Positions 1 to 12,600 of a DNA stretch of 64,000 nucleotides are shown piece after piece (the stretch's first letter is position 1; each line of letters opens with the position of its first letter). Source of the DNA: Ficedula albicollis. Lineage: Eukaryota > Chordata > Aves > Passeriformes > Muscicapidae. The notes beneath the pieces are model-generated. The model was given only the letters and a program-made list of their open reading frames with translations. It did no database searches and had not been told where the DNA came from. The stretch is from contig NC_021683.1 of the NCBI RefSeq assembly GCF_000247815.1, forward strand, positions 5,101,521-5,165,520. Direction: 5' to 3'. The translations under genes and the position numbers were made by a program.

Positions 1-692
1 AACATTGAGGTAAATCCACTATTTCCTAATTCTCACCCTCTTTTCCCATTTTTTTCCTTTCTCCATTAACAAACTATAATTTGTGCTATCGTTTGTGAGG
101 TGAACACAAATGCTAGTAGTGTTCATTACATTAGGTAATGGCCTCATGCTGTCTGTAGTCATGATGGAGGGATTTGTGTAATATGGTAAATGAAATAACA
201 AATATTTCTGTCTTCTCTTGAAAAGGAGGCATTTTATTCTTCCTTTAATGAAGATTCCTAAATGAATGTAAGAATGCTAATGGTTGTGGAAATAGATTCC
301 AGATTACAGCCATCCCAAAGCACAATGTGAAATCTGGCTTCATCATCCAACCACTGTATTCATTGTACTACACTTTGGCTTTCTATCCCATGTATAAAAT
401 GACATCTAAATCATTCATATGTGCATTTCATGCAGCCAGTGTCTTAGTCATAAACACAGTTCTCAGTTCAGAAATGCACCAAGTGTCATAGACTTTGTGA
501 TGAGTCTACACAGATTTTACATTAACTTTTCAGAGGTTAGTTTACATTATCGAGAAAATTACTTTGAAAGTGATATTTTTGTTGGCCATGCTTTCCTGAT
601 GTTATGAAAAAAGATAATCTAGCATGTGGCTGCATGCTAAGAAGAAAAATGCTCTTCTGTATTTTAACTTACGTCTTTCTGCTTAAAACCAG
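1..692. other. Intron sequence of PKD1L2 (no exon recognised)
   Basis: AT-rich sequence before the first exon I can support. A 62-codon open frame at 419-607 resembles no polycystin segment and lacks convincing splice sites. It is most likely intron. Confidence 0.5.
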
Positions 693-3600
693 ATCATCTT
701 GCCACGGCTTTCAGCAGCTCAGGAAGATAAGATTCTATTGAAGCTGGGCAATTATAGTACTTTTCAAGTCAATGTTACCTCAGAAAACACATCTATAGTG
801 ATCCACCTGGAATCTGAACATGACATCCCACTAATATTTTACTTGGGGTACGGTTATCATCCAAATGAAACCAACTATGACATGAAAAATCATCTGTTCT
901 ATAAGAAAACTTCTGCAGGTAAGATAATTGGTTGGTGACCGTGAACTTGCAGAATGAGCCCCGACTGTGAGTTCAGGTGTCTAGCTGGAAGCAAACCTCA
1001 TGTTTCAAAGATCCAATCTCTTGAATAAAGTGTTCATAAACAGGAGCAAAGATTGGGATGATTTGATCAATAAGTTGGTAAGTTGATTTCACTCCTGTTT
1101 CTTTGGTTTATTTATTACATGCAATACAGCTGCATACTTCTGATTTAGCCTTTCTATATATACATTGAAACAAAATTATTTATGTTCAAGGTGAGACAAA
1201 TAGCTGGGTTCTCAGCCCAGAAGAACTCATTTTTGGAGAGGGAACCTACTATTTCATGGTTTTACAAGATACAGGAATGGATTCAACAGTCTACAGTGGG
1301 CTAACCATAAATGCCACTTGCTTTGCATCCCGCTGTCTATTCTGGGATGAGCACCAGGGAGGCTGGAACAGCTATGGATGTCATGTAAGTAGAGCAAAAC
1401 AAAACAATGTGTCTGTTACACACTTCAAAGCCAGCCCTCATAACCACCATCATGTAGTAACTGACACCATAAAACAAAATCATTCTGAGATATTTTAATA
1501 AACTTAAGAAGTTTAGTCATATTGAACTAACCTTTAAACAACATTTCCGTTTCTTGGGATTAAATTCTATATAAGAAGAAATGGAACCATTCTGACAAGG
1601 ACAGAATATATTATAATTCCCATTACTGGTTAGGTGTTAGAATTAATACTCATTATTGGAACTTGAACAATTTGGTGGGCAGCAGCTCTCTACACTAACT
1701 TACCACTCTCACCACTGTCTTCCAATTTGCTTGGTAAGTCTTTTATCAGGAATCTTTTTTGGGTTTCAGGTAGGACCAAAAACCAATCCTAGCAGCACAC
1801 AGTGCCTCTGCAACCATCTGACTTTCTTTGGGAGCTCCTTCTTTGTCATACCCAATGCCATAGATGTCAGCAAAACAGCACAGTTGTTTGGTACATTCGT
1901 GGACAATCCTGTGGTGGTGACAACTGTAGGATGCATCTTTCTGATATATGTGCTTGTAGTTATTTGGGCTCGAAGGAAAGACATCCAGGATGATGCCAAA
2001 GTAAGTCTCCAGCTAATAAAACCAATGTATTCAGGCCAATTCCCACCATGCCTACCCTGTTTAATAGGAATTCTTTGCAGGATGATGCCAAAGTAAGTCT
2101 CCAGCTAATAAAACCAATGTATTCAGGCCAATTCCCACCATGCCTAGCCTGTTTAATAGGAAGTCTTTAACCAATCCTACTCCTTTCCCTGTAGCACTCT
2201 ATTTACTGGTAAGTAAACATTGTTCACAAGATCACAAATCCCTACCCACAGCTTTCAGGAATCTGTACTTACAGGACAGCTAACATGCTGCTCGTGTTGT
2301 GTGGCTCTGCAGGTGAAAATCACAGTCCTGGAAGACAATGATCCCTTTGCTCAGTATCCTTACCTTGTGACAGTTTTCACAGGACACCGCCGTGGTGCAG
2401 CCACAACCTCCAAGGTATCAGTGGCACTGTGTGGGAGGAGAGTTTATTTGCTTAGAGAGCTGGATGAATAAAGGAGCACCTGAGGCTATTAAACAGGACT
2501 GCTCAAATGCACTGTCTGAGCCAGAAAGCCCTTAGGTTTCAAGAAAGGAGAAGTAATCACACATAGGATGGAGATGTGCAAATCTTCATTTTGCCTTTTG
2601 ATTTTCCAGGTGACTCTCACCCTCTATGGTCTGGATGGAGAGAGTGAGCCCCACCACCTAAATGATCCTGATACACCGGTCTTTGAACGTGGAGGAGTGG
2701 ATGTTTTCCTCCTCTGTACCTTCTTCCCTCTTGGGGAACTGCAGAGTATTAGATTGTGGCATGATAATTCAGGGGACAGTCCGTCCTGGTAAGTAGAGGG
2801 TTGGAGATGCTGGGAAGTAAAAATCCACAAATAATTTTTTATAATGACAATACCTTTCCCTTTCTAGCACTTAAAAATTATCTTCACTGCAATTCTAGTA
2901 AGAAAAGAAGTGTTAGAGTCCAGATTTTGCAGCTAAATAGACCAAATCATAGCCTACACTGCAGGACCAGGATTGCTTCCCATATCCCATGTCCAGTACA
3001 GGATGGGATATGTCCGGTGCCTTACACAGGAGGTTTAGCCACCCTAAGAAGCTGAAGGCCAGAGTTTGTCCTCCACAGTCTTGTTGAGCACTAGATTTTA
3101 GACACTCAGTGACATAAGACTGTACCCTGTGTGTTTTTCCAACAGGTATGTGAATCGAGTATTAGTCCATGATCTGGCATGGGATCAGAAATGGTATTTC
3201 CTCTGTAACTCTTGGCTAGCCATTGATATTGGAGAATGTGTCCTAGATAAAGTGTTCCCAGTAGCAACAGAACAGGACATGAAGCAGTTCAGGTACCTCC
3301 TATTTCATGAAATTTTTTACTTTTGATAGCAGTCAGTCTGGAAAAACAAGCATGAATAAAACAGACCAAAGCTCAAGAAAAAAAACGTGAAAACAAGGAA
3401 GGTCTTTCCACTGTCCTTAGAGGGCTCTGAACAAGGGAGAGAGGGAGGATGGTTACATATATCTAATCATTACCCTAACAGTAGTACCATACTGAAAATA
3501 TTGGTGCTAAAGAAGGATAGCCTGACAAACCTACAGAAACCCAAACATCTTCTCTTAGGTGTAATTTTCTTAACTTAAATAGTTATGCTATGCTGTGACC

Positions 3601-6600
3601 AAAAGGAAAGGACACAAGTAGCTATGACCATTCCATGCAAATCAAGCCATGATGTTTGATAATTCCTCCTAGTTACTACTTCTGCTGATAGTGCCTAGAA
3701 GCATGAACAGGCTGGGACCCTGAACTAGGGCTTTTTTCTTCCCTCTCCTTTCTACATATCCACTTGATTCCCCTTTTCTCCTTCCCAGCAACCTGTTTTT
3801 CATGAAAACCTCCAAGGGTTTCCAGGATGGGCACATCTGGTACTCAGTTTTCAGCCGCTCCCCGCGAAGCTCCTTCACGCGAGCCCAGCGCGTGTCCTGT
3901 TGCTTCTCGCTGCTCCTCTGCACCATGCTGACCAGCATCATGTTCTGGGGTGTGCCAAAGGATCCTGCTGAGCAGAAAATGGATTTGGGTAACAATCCTT
4001 ACCATTGCTTGGGCAGGCAAATAGAGAAACAGCAGAATCTGGGAGCAAGAGTTGAATAAATGGGTTTTTTTCACGAGAGAGAGACCTGATGGTTTATTTT
4101 GCCTGGGGTTATTTTTCCTTCTCCCCTCTGTTTGACCTTGACAGGTAAGATCGAGTTCACATGGCAGGAAGTGATGATTGGCTTTGAGAGCTCCCTCCTC
4201 ATGTTCCCCATCAACCTGCTCATTGTGCAGATCTTCAGGAACACACGACCCCGGCCGGCCCAGCAGGGCAGAGAGAAGAAGCCGGGAAAGAATGGCCGAG
4301 TGTCCCCAAGCCTGCTTCCCACCCCAGGGGCCACCCAGGCTGCCTCCCTCACCGCAGAGGCTGTGACAAAGGCAAGTCCCAGCGAGTCCTGCACTGCCCT
4401 CTGCTGCCACACACTACTGGCTTCCCCAGCTCCACAAATTTCCCTGTTCTGATGCCCTCCTGCCTATCTGAAAAGCCAGTTACCACTGGTGCAAAGCATT
4501 CATTTGTCCACCTAAATGCAATCCTTCATTAAGGTGTGTCTTTGTACACCCCAGCCCTTGCACAGTTATTGTGTGTGACCAAATCTCTGTGTTCAGGAGT
4601 TAAAGCAAACACTAAGCAAGACAGTGAAGATAAAAGGTATCATGGACCACATTTTTCTCAGCTTAGGTCTTCAGACAGGCACACTGCCCTTGCAAACCCC
4701 TAAAGCTTCCCTGCTGAACTCCCTGAAATCTGCCTGTCACATCCAGCACTGTAGGATGTGCTATTCTTATCCATTCTGGAGATTTTAGCAGTTGGTGCAG
4801 CTCCCAGCCAGTGGTACTGTCAGATCACATCAGCTTAAGCCGCTGCAGCCAGAGTCACCGCTGTGTTGCTGCTGTCTTTCCTAGGACATAAGAAGAATTG
4901 CCAATTCACTTTTCAAAGCCCTGAAGACTCCATCTCTCACCTCAGTACTAGACCTTGAAAAATCAACTAACATCAACACACTCCTGTCACTAGTTGAGGA
5001 CATCATCTGTCAGCAGAACAGAGCTGGGCAAGGGTTTTATGATGAGAGCAAGAAGGATGGCCCTATAACTGTCACATTGGGTGCTATGGATATCCAAGGT
5101 AAATAACACACTATGAAATGCCTGCTGAAATCTTTGCAGTGAAAATGATGATAGCACTTGATGTCATGACCCAAGCTCTTCTGACTCAAAGGCAACTACA
5201 GAATCACAGAATAGCAGAGGTTAGAAGGGATCTCTGGATCCCACCACGCTGCTCAGAGCAGGGTCAGTGGGAGCGGGATTGCCCAAGAACAGATCAGTCA
5301 GATGCTGAATGTCCCCAAGGATGAAGACTCCACAAATTCTCTCAGCAACCTACTCCAGTGTCCAATAGCTACGTTTTTCTTATATTCAGAAATTTCCCAT
5401 GTTTAAAGATGTGCCCATTGCTTCTTGTTCTTTCACTGCACCACTGAGCACCCAACTAAGTAAAAGCAACTGTGAAATCTCTGTTTCTTTTGCTATAGAA
5501 TCAAATGTTTGCTACCAGTCTGGCTTGGGAGCTGAATCAGCATCTACAAATGAAAAGACTCACAAATATTTGTTTCACAAACTCTTTGACTTGTCCCCTT
5601 TTTAAAATTTCTTCTTGACCTTGTGCTCTCATTCCTCTCAGTCTGACTCTCAGTTAAAGAATATATGAATAAATAATCTCACTGATTTCATTAAGACTTA
5701 CATTTGGCTTTAACAAGCTACTAATTACACAGGTAAACTATGAACAAATTAACAGTTGATCTGATCTGACCTGTCTATTAAGATTTTAGGAGGGCTGTTT
5801 AACTCAGTTGCCTTCTGGAAAAAGTTCCAGGCCATTCCAGCAGAAGAGTATTAAGCTCTAGTACTAAAGCTGCTTTTACATGTCCCTTCATATGTTAGTC
5901 TTCACTTCATCACTTTAACATTTCTACCACCCTTTGCATTGAACATTGTTTTAATCTGGGACTATTTATTTTCTCAATAAATAAATAAGTAATTATTTGC
6001 CTGCAGAAAAAACAAGAAGTCCAACTCCAGAGAAGAGAATTTGTGACCAGCTGAAGTACAGTGATTACCATCGCTGCTTGTACATGCAACTCCAGCATGT
6101 AGAGATGGAGCTGGAATTACTGGGGCCCCATAAATTTCAGATGCCTCAGAGTTACACACAAGCTGTTTGCCAGGTTCAGCACATGAAGAACCTCCTGGAG
6201 AACCAAATCTGCTCATCATCATCCATCACTGAGGGGTAACCCAGTTCTCATTCTCAGTATAAGTAAATTCAGGTCATGAATTCAGAATTGGGAAGGATGA
6301 CAGAGCCCAAATAATTACTGCTTAACATGTGCTAGATAACTATTATTACATCTGTAAAAATAAGCCTTACTATTATACCACTGCAGGAGCTACAAAGAAA
6401 TTTCCATGTACTGTGAACTGCACACAAAGGCAATAATGACAGATCGTTGCTGTTTGTCGTTTTTGCTTCCAAAGTGGAAAGTTACAATACAATGCCATGT
6501 GATAGTAAAGGGCTGGGATAATCATCCAGCTCCAAAGTCACAGAAGTCTCTTAAAGTGTATGGATAAAGAAAAATTAACAAGCAGACAAAAATAGTTCAG

Positions 6601-9600
6601 TGAAATATGAAAATTAGGTTGGAAGTATTGAAAACAATTGCACTAATAACGTCACTTGGCCATTATGGTAATCACAAGAGATGCATTCAGCAGCTTTAAC
6701 GCACTCATAGCTTTGCCAATAATTCTACTGGAGATTCAATTACGCATGAACTGAGGAGCCCATCACATTTATTTTGATTTTAGCTGATCTCCTCATTATT
6801 TTTTCTCACTGTACATTTTGGTATCCATATATCTGATATAACTGCATTAATTAAAAGAATATTTTTATTTTATATCATGAGATGTTGTCTATTCCCAGTG
6901 AACCTGATGACCTGTTCCATCACAGACTGATTTTTTTCTCTTCTGGTTGGCTCTCAAGGTGGAGCTATACTCCCAACTTGTCCAGTGATGACAAGAAAAG
7001 TTCTTCTCCCAGAGGGCTGCCCTGGTGGTTTGTGTTCATTGCTTGGTTCCTTGTGGCAGCCACCAGCGGTGTGTCCGGGTTCTTCACCATGCTCTACGGA
7101 CTCCATTATGGCAAAGAGAACTCCATCAAGTGGCTCATCTCCATGGTCATCTCCTTCTTGGAAAGTCTTTTCATCACACAGCCCTTGAAGGTGAGAGCCT
7201 CAGAAATACAACCATTGGCCAAGATGAACTCACCTGCTGCCATTACAGGAAGACAATGGGACATGTTCTAAAGAGCTAAAGGATTTAGGATATAAAATGA
7301 GAAGTCTTTGCCCTCAAAACAAAAGCAAGCATGTGTTTTACAGGGTTCTGTTGGTTTTTGCTGACATTAACTCCATTAGTTTAATCTCCCTTGCTTTGTC
7401 AGGGTTTAGTGAGGTTTCTGACTAGTGAGGATGTGTCACAAAATCAGTTCAGCTGGACAAACCCCAGCACCGTGCACTCTTTTCTTGTTTACGGGCTTCA
7501 GCTGCATGGGTTCAACAAACCCAGAGCTGAAATGTTTTCCTGCAGTGCCTGGATCCAATGGGATCCAGGTCAAAGCCAAAGGCTTCTTTATAGGAAATGG
7601 GAATATGGTGAGTCTATAGCTGATTCTTTCCAGGTGTTGGGATTTGCTGCTTTTTTTGCTCTGGTTCTGAAGAAGGTGGAACATGAGGATGAAGAAAACA
7701 CAGCTATTGATGGGCCCTTATCTGCACAAGGTAACTGCCTGCAAAGTTTAAAAATTATTAAAGAAAGTGCAGGATCCTCCAAGCTTTCGGAGTGCTTTAT
7801 GAATAAATATGTGACCAAGCTCAACTGGCTTGCAACAAAACCTGTAACTATTCCAAAATTCAGTGAAAATAAATAAGTGACCTGTAAAAATGCATTCTTC
7901 ATGAAGACTAGTAGCTCTTTATCTGACAAGCATAACTGAAACTTCTCACAAAGAAATTTCCCACATCCTTTAAGCCCTATGTGGATGTTCTCAGGTTACA
8001 TACTTTTCCACAGCCACAGTTATCTGTATTATTTCCCTAAACTGAACAGTGGCTTCTGCAGTCATAATCGACTTTTCCACAGCCACAGTTATCTGTATTA
8101 TTCCCCTAAACTGAACAGCGGCTTCTGCAGTCATAATCATATTTAAATAAAGCCTTCAGCAGCAGACAGGAATCCTAGGGCACAGCAAAGTTATCTGATC
8201 TACAGCTTCCTCCCTGCTCAGCCTCAGGCTATGAATACACCACCTTCTGAGATGCTCAGCCTAGACAGAGACACCTGGGCCACACCTGGTCCTAAACACT
8301 ACACACTGTGTTTGTGAGCCCCTTCCTCCCCACTGTTTGTCTTACAATTGCTTTAGAAATTGTTTAAATCACATCCTCTGTAACCCTGAAGGAAAGCATT
8401 AGATAGAAATGTTTCCTTAGAAAGTCCAAACAAAAAAAAAGGAGGACATGGATGATCAATTGACTAATCCCAGGGTTCACTGCTCTCCCCCACAGGTGAT
8501 TCACACCCTCTCTTTGGGGTCCGAAGGGACAGCAGAAGCAATATTTACCGGCCACCTCCTGCTGCTGATGTGGAGAAAATGAAAATCAGCTGCATGAAGG
8601 AGCAGAAAGCATTTACCCTCATCAGAGAAATCCTGGGTATTACCCACATTACCCAACACGATAATCTTGTTTCATTCAGTAACACTCATCAGTAATTTTA
8701 CAGAAGTGAAAACACTGTTCTCTTGGGTGACAAAGTTTTGGCATATCTTCAGTTTTCTGCCAGCCGTTATGATGTAGAGGCAGGCTGTTCCATGGCAGCT
8801 GGAGCTGCAGGGAGGTGGGAATGTTAGCTGGAGATAAAAGTGGCTAAGGTTCCATGGTAAAGAAACACATCATAAATACAAGAGATTCAAGAAAAGCAGA
8901 AAGGATAAAAGGAGGAGGTCAGCAGTTTAGTGGAGCTGAAATCAAAGAGCAGATGAAGGCCATCTTTCTAAAAGCAGATAGTATCTATAGATAATGATTT
9001 ATGCCCCTGTTCATTTCCTCTAAAATCAATGGCAAAAATAAATTACCTCAACTTCACATGGAATAAAGTTGGACTAGCTGGAGCTGCCATGACTACTATT
9101 CAGCCTTCCCACTTATTTTCTTGACTGCTACTCATATTCCAAATGTGAAACTTAAACTGCAGCACATTGAAGTAGCTTGGGTGCATTCATTAGCACTGGT
9201 CACTCGGAGTCTACAAAACACCTCCTTGGCCTAATAGGTGCTGACAGCAGTAATCATTCATGCAATCTATTTTGAACTGCACTGTTAATTCAGAGCTCAC
9301 ATGTGCTGTCTCCTCCTGTTTTTATTCCAGCCTATCTGGGGTTTTTATGGATGCTGTTGCTGGTTGCCTATGGGCAGAGAGATCCCAATTCCTACTATTT
9401 AAACAAACACATTGAGGACAGCTTTACAGATGGATTCCACGATGTCTACAGTTACCAGGATTTTTTCACATGGGCGAACACTACTTTACTCAAAAATCTT
9501 TATGGATCATATAAAGGTGCAGAGTCACATTGTTTCCCTTCAGCTTGCCAGATTCTGAAACATTATTTATAATACTTATCTCTAACTTGTGTATTTGAGT

Positions 9601-12600
9601 AGAGAAAGGGACTGTGAGTGTACGAGGCCAGCAAGGAATTGTACAATATGAATACCAGTGGATAACAAAAGCCCACAGCTTGACCCCAAATTAAACATCT
9701 CCTGATATTTTCCTCTTATTTAATATAACCCAAAAGTTCTGTCCAGCAATGCTAATTTTTTTCAAATTTTACATTACTTACTCCAGATATCCAGAAAAAT
9801 CCTCAGTTTTACACAACTTTCTTTCCATAATGAAAAAAAAAAAAAAAAAAATGTCAGACAGGTGGCACCATAAAGCTTTTCCTCAGGAGAGTTGTCTATA
9901 TCAGGACTTGGGTCAATGTGAGGGCAAATTATGCAATATCAGCATGTTTCTATCTGGCCATATCCAGTAAAATAGGACCCATTTTCCAGCTCACATTTAA
10001 GAGTAAATATTGAAATATATTAGCAGAGTTGTTCTTTGGACATGACAAGCCATATGAACACTGCATAAAATTACTCTTCTATGGTACTCAAAGTGAGTCA
10101 CTTTCCCCCAGGCCTCACTTTTCTTCTGCATAAAATACAGATGGGGGTGACACAGAACTCTGTTACTGTGAATGTTATTTAAAAACTCAGTTCAAATCAA
10201 TATGAGGGTTTAATTTTCATGACTCTTTTGCTTACAGTGTTTCCAAGAAAAGAATATATGGCAAAATATTAATGCATCAGTGAATCATAAATGAAATGAA
10301 GAAATATTATGAATTTTGTCATAATGCCAGTGCTGCTCTTTTCCATCCCCTGTTTAGGATTCATTACAGATGGCAATTCCAAGCTGGTGGGTAGTGCTCG
10401 AGTTCGCCAAGTAAGAGTGAAAGGAGACACCTGCCCTATTTCTCCCAGACTCCAGCACGTAGTTGAGGAATGCCATGCTCCATACTCCTTACAGACAGAG
10501 GATACAACAGTTTATGGGGAGCACTGGAATACCTCAGTCTTTGATAACTCCTCTGACTTCAGCTCAGCATGGCAGTATCAAAGTCAGTCCAAACTGAGAG
10601 GACACCCCAGCTGGGGTAAATTTGCCATCTACAGTGGAGGGGGATATGTGATTCACCTGGGAACAGACCCTAAAAATGCCTCCAGGTACCACTTGTGTTC
10701 TTGTAAATTATCAGTGCACCTTCACATGATGCTCATTCCTGTATAAATCAGATCACTGGCTACACATTCTTTTGGCAGAATTCTCCAGTACCTTTTCAAC
10801 AACGTCTGGCTTGACACCTTCACAAGAGCAGTGTTTGTTGAATTTACAGTCTACAATGCCAATGTGAACCTCTTCTGCATTATAAGCCTGATGTTTGAAA
10901 GCAATGCTTTAGGTGAGAGCCTTTCCTAAGTCACACATTTCTGCAGACAGTAATCAATGCACCTACAGAAGGTAGATTTACACACTAGCAGTATTTTCCT
11001 AGTTCTTTCTTCAGGAAAGACAAGTGTACTAACAAATCTAATCATGAGAGAATCAATGCAAATTTTCTAAACCATTTAGGAAAAATGCAGCATCACAGTA
11101 ATGTAAACTATAATGGAAAATCTTATGTTTGTTTATGCTGTGGTCATCTGCTGCTGAAGAAAACATGGTACTGAAACTTGATCTTGAGAATTTACAGAAC
11201 AGGAACAAGAAAAATTCTGTTTCCTAATCACTTCAGCTAATCAGTACAATATTAAAACAAAAATGCAAATAACTGTATTTTTTGTTCCAGATGACTTCTA
11301 ATGTATAGCTATGTAATTACATCTGGATACAACAAAGAGAATAGTGAAAGCAGATTCTGGTTTAAAGGCTACAGGAAAACATTTGGTCTGAACCTCCTTA
11401 GGGTGCATCCAAGTACAGGAAAATGCCCAAACGGAGCTCATTTTGGGTTTAGAATGAGATTCAGCTTTTTAAAAAAATTCCAAATCCTCCTGCTGTATTT
11501 CTGCATTTGCAGTCCAATTCAAACTCAGTCCTGCTGGGATTACTATTGTGCTATCCCACAAGACTCAAGCAGACAAGCACTACCACTCTAAAAGCCTTGA
11601 CTCTCTGAACTTCCTGTTTGAGGAAAATTTCAAACCCTATAGGGTTACTCACATACTGAAATCTAAATCTTAATTCAATGGTTTGATTCAGCCTCAAGCT
11701 TACGTGAAAGCAAGTACAGAAGTCTCACTGGTGAACTGAGTTGTTTGAGTGAAAGCAGGAAGAGCCCTGAGGTGATCCCTGTTTGTTTTTTAGGGGCCTT
11801 TTTCACAAGTGCAGAGCTGCAAAGTGTCCGGCTCTACCCCTACACCGACAGCCTCCACATCTTTGTGGTTGCAGCAGAAGTCATTTATTTCCTCTTTATT
11901 GTGTACTACATGACGGTTCAGGTGAGGCCCAGTGGAAAGTTTGGCTGAGAGCATTATCTTGTGCCTCCTGTTGATTTCACTTACAAAAGCTTTGGGACTG
12001 TACTTGATTTCAGTAGTGCTGGTGCTGCTACACCAATGGAAGATGGAATCAGGTACAGTGTCAGTACTAAATAATAGCAATGCAACACTTTATTTGGCTT
12101 GGATGCTGTTTTTGAGAAACTAATGCAAGATGTAGTTTTATTAATGCAGAGCAGTCTGCTTTATTGTGGAGGGCATTGACCTAATGTTCAGAGGTGCATT
12201 GTATGATATGGAATCATGAGACTGAGACAGTAAAACTCCTTTCAGGGAAAGCTGCTGAAGAATCAGGGATGGAGATACTTCCATAGCAAGTGGAATCTCC
12301 TGGAGATGGCCATTATATTGATTAGCTGGAGTGCTCTGTCAGTGTTTGTGAAACGGACGGTCCTTGGGACCCGGGACATCAGCTACTACCAGGAACACAA
12401 GGAGGAGTAAGTACTGATGTCTTTAGTGCATCCTTTGTTGTTGCTACTTATGCAGAAACAAATCTATTTTTCCTCTTCCCAGATTGTCCCTTGTCTGTGC
12501 TAGATATTGCTATCCTAGATTGCTATATATTCATGAAGCCTGTAAGTGTGTCAGGGCTTCGATTTGTGTCAGCAATAGTGTTTTGTTCTGATACTACTCT

